Below are positions 8,700-17,999 of a stretch of DNA of 64,000 bases, in pieces. The translations under genes were made by a program, and so were the position numbers. The notes beneath the pieces were generated by a model that was not told where the DNA came from, searched no databases, and saw only the letters and a list, made by a program, of their open reading frames with translations. Source of the DNA: an uncultured Planctomycetaceae bacterium (GTDB lineage: Bacteria > Planctomycetota > Planctomycetia > Planctomycetales > Planctomycetaceae); contig CALSLT010000017.1 of assembly GCA_943787265.1 (NCBI GenBank), forward strand, positions 186,001 through 250,000. The letters run 5' to 3'. The first letter of the stretch is position 1. Each line of letters opens with the position of its first letter.

Positions 8700-10943
8700 A
8701 TGACGCGAAGTTTGTGTGTTTTTTTCGCCGGACTCGGACTTGCTGTGACGCCCGCCGCATCATCCAGTTCGGTTATCGCCGACGATATCGTTCTCACAAC
8801 TCGCATGCACCATCTTCGGCAGATGGAACCTCGCGAGTGGTCAACGTTTCCCGAAAAGGCCGAAGCTACAAAGCTCGAACTGAAATTCGATGCAAAGGCC
8901 GCAGCTCGCGAACGCTGCCTCTCTCTGAGGCAGCAGGACGTCAAAGACAACTGGACGATCAGCCTGAACGGCGAGTCGCTCGGCAAACTGCACATCAACG
9001 AAATCGACATGCGAGTCTACTACGAAGTCGGCTTCGACATTGTGAAAGACGGCGAGAACACTCTCACAATTGAGTGTCCGAAAGGTCGTAAGGCTGACGA
9101 CATTCGAGTCGGAGAGATCACGCTGCTGGATCGTAAGAAAGAGACAGAATTGCGAGGCGGGACTCTCGCAATTAGCGTAATGGAGCGTCGTCCATTGCGA
9201 CGTTCGGATCCAATGCTGGATCAAATCAAGAATTGGTACGACGAACACAAGGATCGCCTGACGACGGAAAAACTGCAGGCCGGACTTGAGAGAAGCATCG
9301 ATACTATCCTGGGCAACACAGCGACTGTCCGAGCACCATGCCGGATAACGATCATAGATTCTGTAGGGAGTCTTCAAGAATGTATTGCAGAATACGATGG
9401 TCCTATCGCAGTTCGCCCGGGCACGGTCTATGCATCGAATGGGCTCGTGAAGATTGCGCTGCCCGTTGGGAAGTACCAGGTAATGGTCGGACGTGGATTC
9501 GAGTACTCGCTTAAAAAAGAAATGGTCGATGTCCGCAAGGATGATGGGCAATACCTGTCGTTTACACTCGATCGCGAAGTCGACACCACCGGCTGGGTCG
9601 CCTGCGACACTCATGTCCACACGCGGACTCACTCGGGGCACGGGGACTCGACGGTTCAGGAGCGGATGGTGACGCTGGCTGGCGAGGGCATCGAACTGCC
9701 GATCGCGACGGATCACAACGTTCACATCGACCACCGACCATTTGCGAAGGAAGCGGGAGTAGACCGCTACTTCACTCCGGTTATCGGCAACGAGGTCACG
9801 ACAAAGATCGGACACTTCAACGTCTTTCCGGTTAAGCCGGGGGCTGAACTTCCGAATCACAAACTGACAGACTGGGACGAAATTGCTGATTCGATCAACC
9901 AGGTCGACGGTGTGAAAGTCGTCATTCTCAACCACGCTCGTGATATTCATTCCAACGTTCGCCCGTTTGGTCCTGCGCTATTCAACGACGCGGTCGGAGA
10001 GAACATCAAAGGCTGGCGTTTCCGAGCGAACGCAATGGAAACGGCCAACTCGTCTGCCAACCAGACGGACATCATGCAGATGTTTCGGGACTGGATGACG
10101 ATGTTGAATCGAGGCCACAATATCACGCCGGTCGGCTGCAGCGACTCTCACGACGTCTCTCGCCACTTCGTTGGCCAGGGGAGAACGTACATCCGCTGCG
10201 ACGATCGAGACCCTGGCAACATCGATGTTGAACAGGCTGTCGACAGTTTCGTTCAAGGGAGAGTGATGGTGAGCTACGGTTTGCTTACTAACCTGACAGT
10301 CAACGATCGCTACGGCTCCGGCGAACTGGCACGCGCCGGCGGCGACACTGTGAAAGTCAATGTTCGGGTGCAAGGGCCTCATTGGACGACGGCTTCGCGA
10401 GTCCAGCTCTTTGCAAACGGTACGGTGATCCGCGAAGCGACGACGCCCACCAGCGACGACTCTGCCCCCACTAAGAAGCTGGACTGGAAAACGGAATGGA
10501 TCATCCCTCGCCCAAACCATGACGTTCATTTGGTAGCAATCGCGACCGGGCCAGGTATCACCAGCCCACATTGGAAAACCGCGCTGCCGTACCAGCCAAC
10601 GTCTCCCGATTTTGAACCCACATCGCTCGGTTGTAGCGGAGCCGTCTGGCTCGACGTAGACGGTGACGGCCGCCGATCTTCGGCACGCGACTATGCAGAG
10701 TTCGCCGTTGGGTCAGCGGCCGGAAAACTCGATGCCGTCCTGGAGAATCTCAAAACGTACGACGAAGCCACCGCTGCACAAGCAGCGTTCGTTGTTCATC
10801 GCCAGTCCGGCCTCGGCAAACAGCCTCCGTTCCTGGACAGCGACGCTCAGACAACTGTCCGAAAAACCGAGCCGCATGTTCGAAAGGGAATTCAGAAGTA
10901 CCTCGACGCCTGGCGCCGTAATCAGATTGCCGCCTCAGAATGA
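8700..10943 (+). CDS. Exported CehA/McbA-type PHP-domain metallohydrolase
   Basis: 747 residues from the ATG at 8700, where MTRSLCVFFAGLGLAVTPA forms a signal peptide; the open frame begins at 8532 but that part has no export signal. The central region (about residues 300-540) is a PHP-type hydrolase: ACDTHVHTRTHSGHGD, ELPIATDHNVHIDH, GNEVTTKIGHFNVFP, VILNHARD and VGCSDSHD supply the expected His and Asp metal ligands. An N-terminal lectin-like or beta domain and a C-terminal beta domain (QLFANGTVIREA) flank it. The named family members CehA and McbA hydrolyse carbaryl, but planctomycetes carry many paralogues of unknown substrate. Good family call, unknown substrate. Confidence 0.85.
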   Translation: MTRSLCVFFAGLGLAVTPAASSSSVIADDIVLTTRMHHLRQMEPREWSTFPEKAEATKLELKFDAKAAARERCLSLRQQDVKDNWTISLNGESLGKLHINEIDMRVYYEVGFDIVKDGENTLTIECPKGRKADDIRVGEITLLDRKKETELRGGTLAISVMERRPLRRSDPMLDQIKNWYDEHKDRLTTEKLQAGLERSIDTILGNTATVRAPCRITIIDSVGSLQECIAEYDGPIAVRPGTVYASNGLVKIALPVGKYQVMVGRGFEYSLKKEMVDVRKDDGQYLSFTLDREVDTTGWVACDTHVHTRTHSGHGDSTVQERMVTLAGEGIELPIATDHNVHIDHRPFAKEAGVDRYFTPVIGNEVTTKIGHFNVFPVKPGAELPNHKLTDWDEIADSINQVDGVKVVILNHARDIHSNVRPFGPALFNDAVGENIKGWRFRANAMETANSSANQTDIMQMFRDWMTMLNRGHNITPVGCSDSHDVSRHFVGQGRTYIRCDDRDPGNIDVEQAVDSFVQGRVMVSYGLLTNLTVNDRYGSGELARAGGDTVKVNVRVQGPHWTTASRVQLFANGTVIREATTPTSDDSAPTKKLDWKTEWIIPRPNHDVHLVAIATGPGITSPHWKTALPYQPTSPDFEPTSLGCSGAVWLDVDGDGRRSSARDYAEFAVGSAAGKLDAVLENLKTYDEATAAQAAFVVHRQSGLGKQPPFLDSDAQTTVRKTEPHVRKGIQKYLDAWRRNQIAASE

Positions 10944-10950
10944 CAGCCAA

Positions 10951-11007
10951 GTAGGGTCGGCACCGCCCACCAATGGAAACGGTGAAGGTGGGCGGTGCCC
11001 ACCCTAC
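10951..11007. repeat. 21-bp inverted repeat downstream of the PHP hydrolase
   Basis: Arms at 10951-10971 and 10987-11007 are complementary over 21 bp with one mismatch (core GGCACCGCCCACC against GGTGGGCGGTGCC), with a 15-base loop. It begins eight bases after the stop codon. It could terminate transcription, but GC-rich palindromes of this kind are also dispersed repeats in planctomycete genomes. Confidence 0.75.
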
Positions 11008-11054
11008 ACCAATGACGAAGTCATCTCACGAAGCCACCTTTACGAATAAGTCGC

Positions 11055-12071
11055 ATGGACGAACCCGATTCCGTCAAACCAAAGTCATGCTGCACGCCGA
11101 GTCGCAATTCGGTCGGCAGTGATCCGGCCCCACTGGCATCGTTGGAACTTCCAGTCGCTCCCTCTGCTGGCTTGTCGACAAGTGAGGGCATGGTCGAAGT
11201 TCCAGGCGGCAGCTTTCTGATGGGCGGCGAGGGGCCGGAGACCTGGCAGCAGGATGGTGAAGGTCCCGTGCGTGAAGTTTCGGTCAATCCGTTTCTGATT
11301 GATGCGTGTGCGGTGTCGAACGAGCAGTTTGCTGAGTTTGTAGACTCGACTGGCTTTGTCACCGAGGCCGAACGCTTTGGCTGGTCGTTCGTCTTTCAGC
11401 TTCACATCCCGAAGAAGCAGCGAGAGCAACTTCGACAGACGAAGGCCGTCGCCGGACTTGAGTGGTGGCTGGCCGTCCCCGAAGCATCGTGGAAACATCC
11501 GACCGGACCGGGTTCGAACATCGACGACCTCCTTGATCATCCGGTTGTGCAGGTTTCGTGGAATGACGCTCAGGCTTACTGTCGGTGGGCAGGCAAACGC
11601 TTGCCGACGGAAGCCGAGTGGGAATGCGCCGCTCGCGGAGGGCTCGAACAAAAAATCTGGCCGTGGGGCAACTCTCTGCTGCGAGGCAAGTCGCACCGCT
11701 GCAATATCTTTCAGGGCGACTTTCCAAAGAAGGACACTGGCAAGGACGGCTACAGAGGAACGTGCCCGGTCGACGCCTTCGAGCCTAACGGGTACGGTCT
11801 TTACAACAGCGTTGGCAATGCTTGGGAATGGTGCCAGGACTGGTTCAATCCTGAGTACCACAGAATCCGGGCCGACCTCAGCGACAATCCAACCGGCTCG
11901 CCATCCGGAACAAAACGAGTGCAACGCGGTGGCTCGTACCTCTGCCACGATTCCTACTGCAACCGCTACCGCCTGTCCGCTCGGATTGGAAATACGCCAG
12001 ACAGCTCAGGCGGCAACCTCGGCTTCCGCTGCGCTCGAGAACTGACATCAACGAATGTGACGCCATCGTAG
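11055..12071 (+). CDS. Formylglycine-generating enzyme (sulfatase-modifying factor)
   Basis: 338-residue FGE-sulfatase family protein that oxidises the active-site Cys of type I sulfatases to formylglycine. Motifs in order: VPGGSFLMGGEGPE, VREVSVNPFLIDACAVSNEQFAEFV, HPVVQVSWNDAQAYCRWAG, RLPTEAEWECAARGG, VGNAWEWCQDWF and VQRGGSYLCHDSYCNRYR, closing with GGNLGFRCA. The two Cys in SYLCHDSYC match the copper-binding pair of aerobic FGE, which argues for a true enzyme rather than one of the many catalytically different family members. Asp-Pro-Asp start MDEPDSVKPKSCC is used. No sulfatase gene is adjacent in this window, but planctomycetes typically carry many elsewhere. Confidence 0.92.
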   Translation: MDEPDSVKPKSCCTPSRNSVGSDPAPLASLELPVAPSAGLSTSEGMVEVPGGSFLMGGEGPETWQQDGEGPVREVSVNPFLIDACAVSNEQFAEFVDSTGFVTEAERFGWSFVFQLHIPKKQREQLRQTKAVAGLEWWLAVPEASWKHPTGPGSNIDDLLDHPVVQVSWNDAQAYCRWAGKRLPTEAEWECAARGGLEQKIWPWGNSLLRGKSHRCNIFQGDFPKKDTGKDGYRGTCPVDAFEPNGYGLYNSVGNAWEWCQDWFNPEYHRIRADLSDNPTGSPSGTKRVQRGGSYLCHDSYCNRYRLSARIGNTPDSSGGNLGFRCARELTSTNVTPS

Positions 12072-12099
12072 AACTGCATTCGGTTTTCGAAGAAATCTG

Positions 12100-12468
12100 T
12101 CAATCGTCATCGAAGCGGCGGTCGCGGTAATCAAGGTCGGAGAGAAAGCCCTCGATCGACTCTTCACCTGATTGCGGTTGACGCCGTTTATTCAGATCTG
12201 ACGAGATTTCAGAACCAGCATCATTCTTGGAGAAGTGGTGCCAGGTGCCCGTTCCGAAAGCGACGCCAAGGTAAAAAGCACAGCCAGGCACGGTGACAAT
12301 CATTAGCGCCCAGGCTCCTCCGCCGATCTTGTTCCCAGGTCCCGCATCGCGCATCCAATCGATTAACTCACAGAGAAAAAACAGCCCATAGGATCCGATT
12401 AAGCCACCGCAAACGACTCCGACAAGAGCAGCAAGTACGGTCAAAATCAGTCGCCCGACAATATTCAT
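12100..12468 (-). CDS. Small membrane protein, function unknown
   Basis: About 122 residues from the ATG at 12468 (an upstream ATG at 12489 would add seven residues). Two hydrophobic segments are clear: residues about 5-32 (LILTVLAALVGVVCGGLIGSY) and about 55-77 (ALMIVTVPGCAFYLGVAFG). The C-terminal third is charged and ends in DYRDRRFDDD. It lies convergent with the FGE gene, whose stop is 28 bases away. I do not recognise the family. Confidence 0.6.
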   Translation of the reverse strand: MNIVGRLILTVLAALVGVVCGGLIGSYGLFFLCELIDWMRDAGPGNKIGGGAWALMIVTVPGCAFYLGVAFGTGTWHHFSKNDAGSEISSDLNKRRQPQSGEESIEGFLSDLDYRDRRFDDD

Positions 12469-12658
12469 ACTAACGGCCCTTCGGGACACCGGGTGCCAGA
12501 TTTACCTGGAAGCATCGATCCGAGGCCACTGTGTTTTGAGAGTGAATACAGATCACGGCCCCTGGAAACGGTTGAGACCGGTTGCCGTCGGGCCGTACGC
12601 GTCGAGTTGTCAGAAGGGCCTCTGTCGAGGACGCAAGGGAAGCCTGGCTCATCGCGTC

Positions 12659-13957
12659 CTATGTCGCGGCCCAATCGCGTGACGGGCGTGAGCGAAGTCG
12701 GTTGGCTTCTGCGTCGTCGATGAATCTTTCGGTGACGGGATCGAGTTTCAGTTTGCGATTCAGAATCCACGCGATCGCGGCGGCGTGACAGGCGATGTGC
12801 GAACGTCGCATCACATCTGGATTCGCAGCGGTGGGTTTTCTCGTGCGAATGCAATCGAAGAAGTCGCGAGAGTGCGCTGTGACATCCAGGCCGCGGACGC
12901 GCTTCGTTCCGGCCGGCAATTGTTTCTGCAGTGATTCTGGCAAAGCCACGATCTCGCCGGAATCGCCGGTCTCGACCGAACCTTCATCACCTACGAAGCG
13001 TACCGGACAGGTTCCCAGTCGCGTCACATAGTGCGGTGCTCGATTCCCGAAGGGTTCTGCCAGAAAGTCGATGATCAGCTTCACGCCATTGGCGTATCGG
13101 CAGACGATGTTCTTTTCAGTGGGGGCATATTCGATCGGCATCGTGTCGTCGGCCTGGTTGGCCCACTGGCAGAGGTCGACTGTATGAGCCCCCCAGTCGA
13201 GCAGGCGGGCTCCTGAATCGAAGTCCCAGTGACCTCGCCATCGACCGTTGCAGTAAGCCTGATTGAACGGTCGCCATGCGGCCGGACCGAGCCACATATT
13301 CCAGTCAACCACCTCGCGAGCCGGCATCGGTTGAGCGGGCAGCCAGGTGTTGTCTAGCGTCGGAAAGTACACCGACGCGTGCATCGTGTGGAGTTTTCCA
13401 AGCTTGCCGGAATGCACCCACTCGACGGCCTTCTGAAAGTTTGGGACGCTACGTCGCTGAGTGCCCGCCTGGAAGACTCGCTTCTCGCGGTGCATCGTGT
13501 CGGCCAGTTCCTGACACGTGGCAATCGTGATGCCACATGGCTTTTCGCTGTAGACATCTTTGCCGGCTTCGGCCGCCAGCATCGACGCCGCACCGTGCCA
13601 GCGATCGCCGGTCGCGATCAACACGGCATCGATGTCTTTGCGGTCGAGCAGTTCGCGAAAGTCGCGATAGAGCACGCAATCATCGTTTCCGTAGTGGTCA
13701 TCAATCAGCTTCTTGCCGGCATCACGACGGCTGGCCTGAACGTCCGCAATCGCGACGCAACGAACATCGCCGAACGGCAACATCGCTTTCACATCGTACG
13801 TGCAGCGAGGGCCAATCCCGATGATCCCAAACGAAATCTTTTCACCGGCCGCCGTCGCCCCGTCCCGCCCCAGAACGTGCGAGGGAACATACGCCGCCGC
13901 CGTGGCAGCAATACCTGTCGTCAAGAAATCACGTCGCGTGCTGGCTGGCTTGTTCAT
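12659..13957 (-). CDS. Gfo/Idh/MocA-family oxidoreductase, Tat-exported
   Basis: About 432 residues from the ATG at 13957; the frame is open further upstream but the Tat signal starts here (STRRDFLTTGIAATAAAYV). The NAD(P)-binding Rossmann domain follows (ISFGIIGIGPRC, VAIADVQ), with the typical ALIATGDRWH and VYSEKPCGITIATCQEL motifs containing the EKP of the family. The C-terminal part (WNMWLGPAAWRPFNQAYCNGRWR, LLDWGAHTVDLCQWA) is the alpha/beta substrate domain of the large planctomycete and bacteroidete group. The likely role is oxidation or reduction of a sugar or related polyol outside the cytoplasm. The exact substrate cannot be read from sequence. Confidence 0.9.
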   Translation of the reverse strand: MNKPASTRRDFLTTGIAATAAAYVPSHVLGRDGATAAGEKISFGIIGIGPRCTYDVKAMLPFGDVRCVAIADVQASRRDAGKKLIDDHYGNDDCVLYRDFRELLDRKDIDAVLIATGDRWHGAASMLAAEAGKDVYSEKPCGITIATCQELADTMHREKRVFQAGTQRRSVPNFQKAVEWVHSGKLGKLHTMHASVYFPTLDNTWLPAQPMPAREVVDWNMWLGPAAWRPFNQAYCNGRWRGHWDFDSGARLLDWGAHTVDLCQWANQADDTMPIEYAPTEKNIVCRYANGVKLIIDFLAEPFGNRAPHYVTRLGTCPVRFVGDEGSVETGDSGEIVALPESLQKQLPAGTKRVRGLDVTAHSRDFFDCIRTRKPTAANPDVMRRSHIACHAAAIAWILNRKLKLDPVTERFIDDAEANRLRSRPSRDWAAT

Positions 13958-14075
13958 CTTCCGGCTCCTGTTCGTTGAGGATTCGTCAGCAGAACAGTTT
14001 GCCCAAAGCAACGCCGCCGTCAACCACGACGTCATCGAAATCGGTCAACCGATTATCACGAATCTGTCGGGATGC

Positions 14076-14130
14076 TGATCACTGGGTGGCCGCGGTTGCT
14101 TGCAACCGGGGTGGCGAAGCCACACGAGGT
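14076..14130. repeat. REP-like palindrome pair, upstream copy
   Basis: About 55 bp holding two hairpins, GGTTGCTTGCAACC and GTGGCGAAGCCAC. The reverse complement of 14733-14788 matches it closely from TGATC at one end to GAGGT at the other. It lies immediately upstream of the RAYT gene, as REPs recognised by these transposases often do. Confidence 0.75.
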
Positions 14131-14177
14131 AAATCACACTCAGCCGACGATCTCTGAAAATCGTACGGAGTGGCAGC

Positions 14178-14690
14178 ATGGCCAACCGACAGATCATCGA
14201 CGACAAGCTCTATGCCCACTTCGTTACCTTTTCGTGTTACAAGCGGCGGCGACTGCTCGATCACGACTACACAAAACGAATCGTCCTCGGAGTGTTGAAC
14301 GAGCAGTTAGAACGACAGTCTGCAAAATGCGTCGGCTTTGTGGTCATGCCCGACCATGTCCATGCAATCGTCTGGCTTCCTGAAACCGGCCAACTGAGCC
14401 GCTTCATGCACGTCTGGAAAAGAATCTCCAGCTACAACATCCGCCGCTGGTTCGAAGATGGCAACGCTCGATACCTTGAACGCATCAACTCATCCGATCC
14501 GTTCTGGCAGCCGAAGTACTATTCATTTGAGATTTACAGCCGGGCAAAGCTCGAAGAAAAACTGGTCTACATGCACCAGAATCCGGTCCGATCTGGACTG
14601 GTCGAGCACCCCGTTGACTGGAAATGGAGTTCAGCCCGCTGGTACGAAAATCGGCAATCGGTCGGAGTACCGATCGAGTGGGTCGACTGA
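14178..14690 (+). CDS. REP-associated tyrosine transposase (RAYT, Y1/HUH)
   Basis: 170-residue Y1 transposase of the IS200/REP-associated type. The HUH motif is VVMPDHVHAIVWLP at about residues 55-68, and the C-terminal YMHQNPVRSGLVEHPVDWKWSSARWY is the typical RAYT ending. TFSCYKRRRLL near residue 16 is the usual first strand. RAYTs cut single-stranded REP palindromes and are normally single-copy and domesticated rather than insertion sequences. Here matching palindrome pairs in opposite orientation stand on both sides (14076-14130 and 14733-14788), which makes the substrate visible. The start ATG at 14178 gives the normal family N-terminus. Confidence 0.92.
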   Translation: MANRQIIDDKLYAHFVTFSCYKRRRLLDHDYTKRIVLGVLNEQLERQSAKCVGFVVMPDHVHAIVWLPETGQLSRFMHVWKRISSYNIRRWFEDGNARYLERINSSDPFWQPKYYSFEIYSRAKLEEKLVYMHQNPVRSGLVEHPVDWKWSSARWYENRQSVGVPIEWVD

Positions 14691-14732
14691 ATCCGCTGTC
14701 AGAAGCCACTTCGCTGGTCGTCGAGCTGTAAA

Positions 14733-14788
14733 ACCTCTTGCGGCTTCGCCGCACTAGTTGGCAAGCAACCAGTGCTACCCGCGGATCA
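14733..14788. repeat. REP-like palindrome pair, downstream inverted copy
   Basis: Inverted counterpart of 14076-14130. It contains GCGGCTTCGCCGC and GGCAAGCAACC, the second degenerate. The last three bases overlap the stop codon of the minus-strand gene at 14786. Confidence 0.72.
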
Positions 14789-15334
14789 CGAGTTGAGATT
14801 TTCAAGTTCTGTCAACCACTGCAAGTCACAATGATCGAATCGCACACGCACCGGATGATCTTTTGGTAATCTAAATATCTCTTGCATGCCGTCTATTATT
14901 CGACGTTCCTTGGTTGCATATTCTTGCCAGACATTGCGGTCATCTCTAATTATCTCATTGACACAATTAGCCAACGCTTTCCCAAAATCAAGATTTGGTC
15001 GCCATTCACCATCCGCCTTGAGATCGAGCTCCAATACCTGGACCAGTATCCAGAATGCCATCTCTCTCGCTGGATGGAAGGGATCAAGAAACACAGTCGT
15101 CGACAGGACAGATTCGTACCGTTCAAACGCGATGCGAATTACACATTTTGGCGAGCGGAATTCGCCGCAGCCATCTCTATAGAATTTTGTCTTGAATCCC
15201 AGCGACTTCGGAATCCCGCTGTAAATCTCACGAACGATACGTCGTCTCTCCAACTGGAGGGGATTTGCCAGACAAATAAGCTCTTCAATGCGGAAATTCA
15301 TGGAGCTGCGAAGCTGGTCAATTACGTTCTTCAT
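14786..15334 (-). CDS. Hypothetical protein
   Basis: 182 residues, soluble and mixed alpha/beta in composition (MNFRIEELICLANPLQLERRRIVREIY, GEWRPNLDFGKALANCVNEIIRDDRNVW). The start may be the ATG at 15334 or the internal ATG at 15301. I do not recognise a family. An overlapping plus-strand frame (14882-15412) has a less protein-like composition. The gene ends inside the downstream REP-like copy of the RAYT locus, so it may have been brought next to it by the repeat or be trimmed at its C-terminus. Confidence 0.55.
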   Translation of the reverse strand: MKNVIDQLRSSMNFRIEELICLANPLQLERRRIVREIYSGIPKSLGFKTKFYRDGCGEFRSPKCVIRIAFERYESVLSTTVFLDPFHPAREMAFWILVQVLELDLKADGEWRPNLDFGKALANCVNEIIRDDRNVWQEYATKERRIIDGMQEIFRLPKDHPVRVRFDHCDLQWLTELENLNS

Positions 15335-15401
15335 TCATTGGTCCCGTGGTACCCTTTTCAAGTCTGGCGTGAAATCACAAGAGATTGTTCAATGACTGTG
15401 G

Positions 15402-17849
15402 TCAATGCTTAAACACAAACTCTGGTGTGTTAAGCATCGCCCAGAGGAGACCTTCGACGGTTTTGCGGCGGCTGGCGGATTCTTCTTTCAGCAGGGCGAC
15501 GGCTGCTGTTTTTTCTTCGGCGGTCGGGAAGCGGGAGTAGACCGACAGGTACAGTTCTTCGATGACTTTGTCGGCTTCCAGATCGCTTGAGGCTACCGTC
15601 GCGGCCAGGCCGGAATCGCTCGTCACTTTGTCGTAGAGTTTCTGCGAGTTCATCAGGTGCAGAGCCTGGACGATCGTCGTGTCGGGCATTCTTTCGCACG
15701 GTGGATTCTGATTCGGATCCGGGCGACCGAACGCGTCGAGGAACAGCGAGTCGATGCGGTGCGACCAAAGTTGTCTCGCGGACGAACCGGGCGGCATGGC
15801 CGAGAATTTCTCCTCAACGCCGGTGATCTGCGAAACCGAATCCAGCAGCACTTCGGCGCGTAAACGGTCTCGGTAAAAGCGTGAGTAGTTGCGTGTGTCC
15901 ACCGAGTTTCGATCGTTCGGAACGGAACTCAGCCCGTAAACGTACGACGAAGCGATCGTCCGAATGAGGTGTTTGAGGTCGTAGTCATGGTCCCGCAGAT
16001 CGATGGCCAGTGCTTCGAGCAGTTCGGGATTCGACGGTGGATTGGATGCTCGCAGGTCGTCGACAGGTTCAACAAGGCCTCGGCCCATCATGTCAAACCA
16101 GACTCGGTTCGAGATGACCTGACGGAAGAACGGGTTGTCGTCTGAAGTGACCCAGTCGGCGAGCACGTTGCGAGGATCAGTGACGTCCTCGGGCACGGCA
16201 GCTTCACCGAACAGCGGCTTGGCGGCGACTTCTTCACCGGTCAGCGGGTGCTTAACCGCTCGTCGTTTGCCGGCAAAGAAGAACTCTTCAGAGCCTGAGA
16301 TCGGTGCGGAGATTCCCGTGCCTTTGCGGTCGACTCGATCGAAATAGGCAGCCAGTCCGTAGAAGTCGGCTTGCCCCCAGACTTCGTTTGGGTGGTGATG
16401 ACACTTCGCACATTCCAGCCGGATTCCGAGGAACAACTGACTGACAATCGTGACCCGTTCGTCGGGCGTTCGCCGATCGCGGAACATCGTCACGGCACCG
16501 TGCTTAAAGGTGCTGCCCTTGGCCGTCAGCAGCTCATGTACAAACTGGTCGTACGGTTTGTTCTTGCGGAACGAATCGCGAATCCAATGATCGTAATTCA
16601 GCACGGCTTTGATGCCCGCGTGGTACGGGTTCGGACGCAGCAGGTCCGCCCACTTATTCGCCCAATGGTCGGCGTATTCGGGATCGTCGAGCAGTCGATC
16701 AATCAACTTCGAACGGCGATCAGGCGACGGCTCTGCCAGGAACGCTCGCGTTTCGTCTTTGGTTGGAACTCGTCCGATGACGTCGATGAAGGCTCGCCGC
16801 AGGAAGACATGATCCGGAGCTGGTTCCGAAGGAGTCAGATTCAGACGTTGCAGTTTCTTCCAGACCAGATCATCGATGAAATTGTTTCGCGGCAGCTTCT
16901 GATAAACGTCGTCAGACACTTTGTCTCGAAGAGGAACGGACACCGTCGCGACGGAGAACATGCCCATGTACCGAGTTGTGATCGCGGCTTCTCCGGTCAC
17001 GCCGGTTGTTGAGACAAGGCCCTCTTCATCAACACCAGCGATCCCGCCTTCGTTACTTTGATAGTGAGATTGCCGAGTGACATCTCGCGTCGAACCGTCT
17101 GCGAAATGAGCGGTGACGATTAACTGCTGGTCCGCCTCGCGACCAAGAATTCGCTCGGTCGGTGTCACGGCGATGCCAGTCAGTTCGGGAGCATTCTCAA
17201 CCTGTCGCGGCATTCCGGCATTGATCCAGCGGAGCAGCGTTTCGTATTCCGGTCCGTCGGCTGCGAGTCTGATTCCGCCACCATGCGGGCTCTGCCCGGC
17301 CGGCTTCATCAGCAGGAGGCTTTCCTTGGGCGACGGCAGAAACACTCGCCGCCCGCGAGCTTCCTTCGCCAGCGCGGCGTAATCAAAATTCGCATCGAAA
17401 CCGAGCAGCGAAAGCTGAAACCCGTTCTGTCCGCGAGCCTTCCCGTGGCACGGTCCCGAGTTGCACGCTCCGGCCGTCAGGATCGGCATGATGTCATTCT
17501 GAAAGTCGACAGGCTGCTGCTTTTTCCCGTCTTTCACCTCGACCGTCACGCGAGCTTCATCAGCCCCTCGTCGAACCAGAATGGTTGCCTTTCCGTTCGA
17601 CATCGGACTGACCAGCCCTTTGGCATCGACTGTCGCGATCGCGGTGTTCTCGGAGACGAACTCGACTTTTCGAGTCAGGTCGACATCCAATCCGTCGACG
17701 GATTCTCCCACGATCAACTGCTGCTGAGCATGCGGTCCGACCAGAGTCACCGTCGCCGGCTCAGGTACGATTGCCGCCACGCCCGATGGGGGCAGCATTG
17801 CCGCGTTGAAAACTGCCAGCAAACACGAAATCGAAATCTTCTTCAGCAT
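15402..17849 (-). CDS. DUF1549/DUF1553 protein with Ig-like and cytochrome-like domains
   Basis: About 815 residues from the ATG at 17849 (MLKKISISCLLAVFNAAML, signal peptide); the frame is open to 18008 without an export signal. Residues about 25-110 resemble a BIG2 bacterial Ig-like domain (VTLVGPHAQQQLIVGESV). A cytochrome-like segment follows with the motif CNSGPCH, a wider-spaced haem signature than the usual CXXCH. DUF1549 (NFIDDLVWKKLQRLNLTPSEPAPDHVFLRRAFIDVIGRVPT) and DUF1553 (RQVISNRVWFDMMGRGLVEPVDDLR, ending TPEFVFKH) occupy the rest. These proteins are abundant in planctomycetes and usually paired with DUF1501 genes; their biochemical role is unproven. It is divergent from the symporter remnant. 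Confidence 0.9.
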   Translation of the reverse strand: MLKKISISCLLAVFNAAMLPPSGVAAIVPEPATVTLVGPHAQQQLIVGESVDGLDVDLTRKVEFVSENTAIATVDAKGLVSPMSNGKATILVRRGADEARVTVEVKDGKKQQPVDFQNDIMPILTAGACNSGPCHGKARGQNGFQLSLLGFDANFDYAALAKEARGRRVFLPSPKESLLLMKPAGQSPHGGGIRLAADGPEYETLLRWINAGMPRQVENAPELTGIAVTPTERILGREADQQLIVTAHFADGSTRDVTRQSHYQSNEGGIAGVDEEGLVSTTGVTGEAAITTRYMGMFSVATVSVPLRDKVSDDVYQKLPRNNFIDDLVWKKLQRLNLTPSEPAPDHVFLRRAFIDVIGRVPTKDETRAFLAEPSPDRRSKLIDRLLDDPEYADHWANKWADLLRPNPYHAGIKAVLNYDHWIRDSFRKNKPYDQFVHELLTAKGSTFKHGAVTMFRDRRTPDERVTIVSQLFLGIRLECAKCHHHPNEVWGQADFYGLAAYFDRVDRKGTGISAPISGSEEFFFAGKRRAVKHPLTGEEVAAKPLFGEAAVPEDVTDPRNVLADWVTSDDNPFFRQVISNRVWFDMMGRGLVEPVDDLRASNPPSNPELLEALAIDLRDHDYDLKHLIRTIASSYVYGLSSVPNDRNSVDTRNYSRFYRDRLRAEVLLDSVSQITGVEEKFSAMPPGSSARQLWSHRIDSLFLDAFGRPDPNQNPPCERMPDTTIVQALHLMNSQKLYDKVTSDSGLAATVASSDLEADKVIEELYLSVYSRFPTAEEKTAAVALLKEESASRRKTVEGLLWAMLNTPEFVFKH

Positions 17850-17999
17850 TGTCGAAGTCCTGAATCCGAAGCAAAAACTACGCAGTGACGACCAGGTCGC
17901 TTTCATTCTGCGGAGAGAACCGGAAATATGGTCGTCCCAATCTAACAAAGCGTCCCAACTCGGGCAGCATCTACACAGAAAAAGGCACCTCTGGCTTAT

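Noticed and set aside
8841..9950. 369-residue minus-strand frame
   Set aside because: Antisense shadow of the PHP-domain hydrolase gene.
14882..15412. 176-residue plus-strand frame
   Set aside because: Overlaps the more plausible minus-strand gene 14786-15334 and has a Cys/Trp/Ser-heavy composition.
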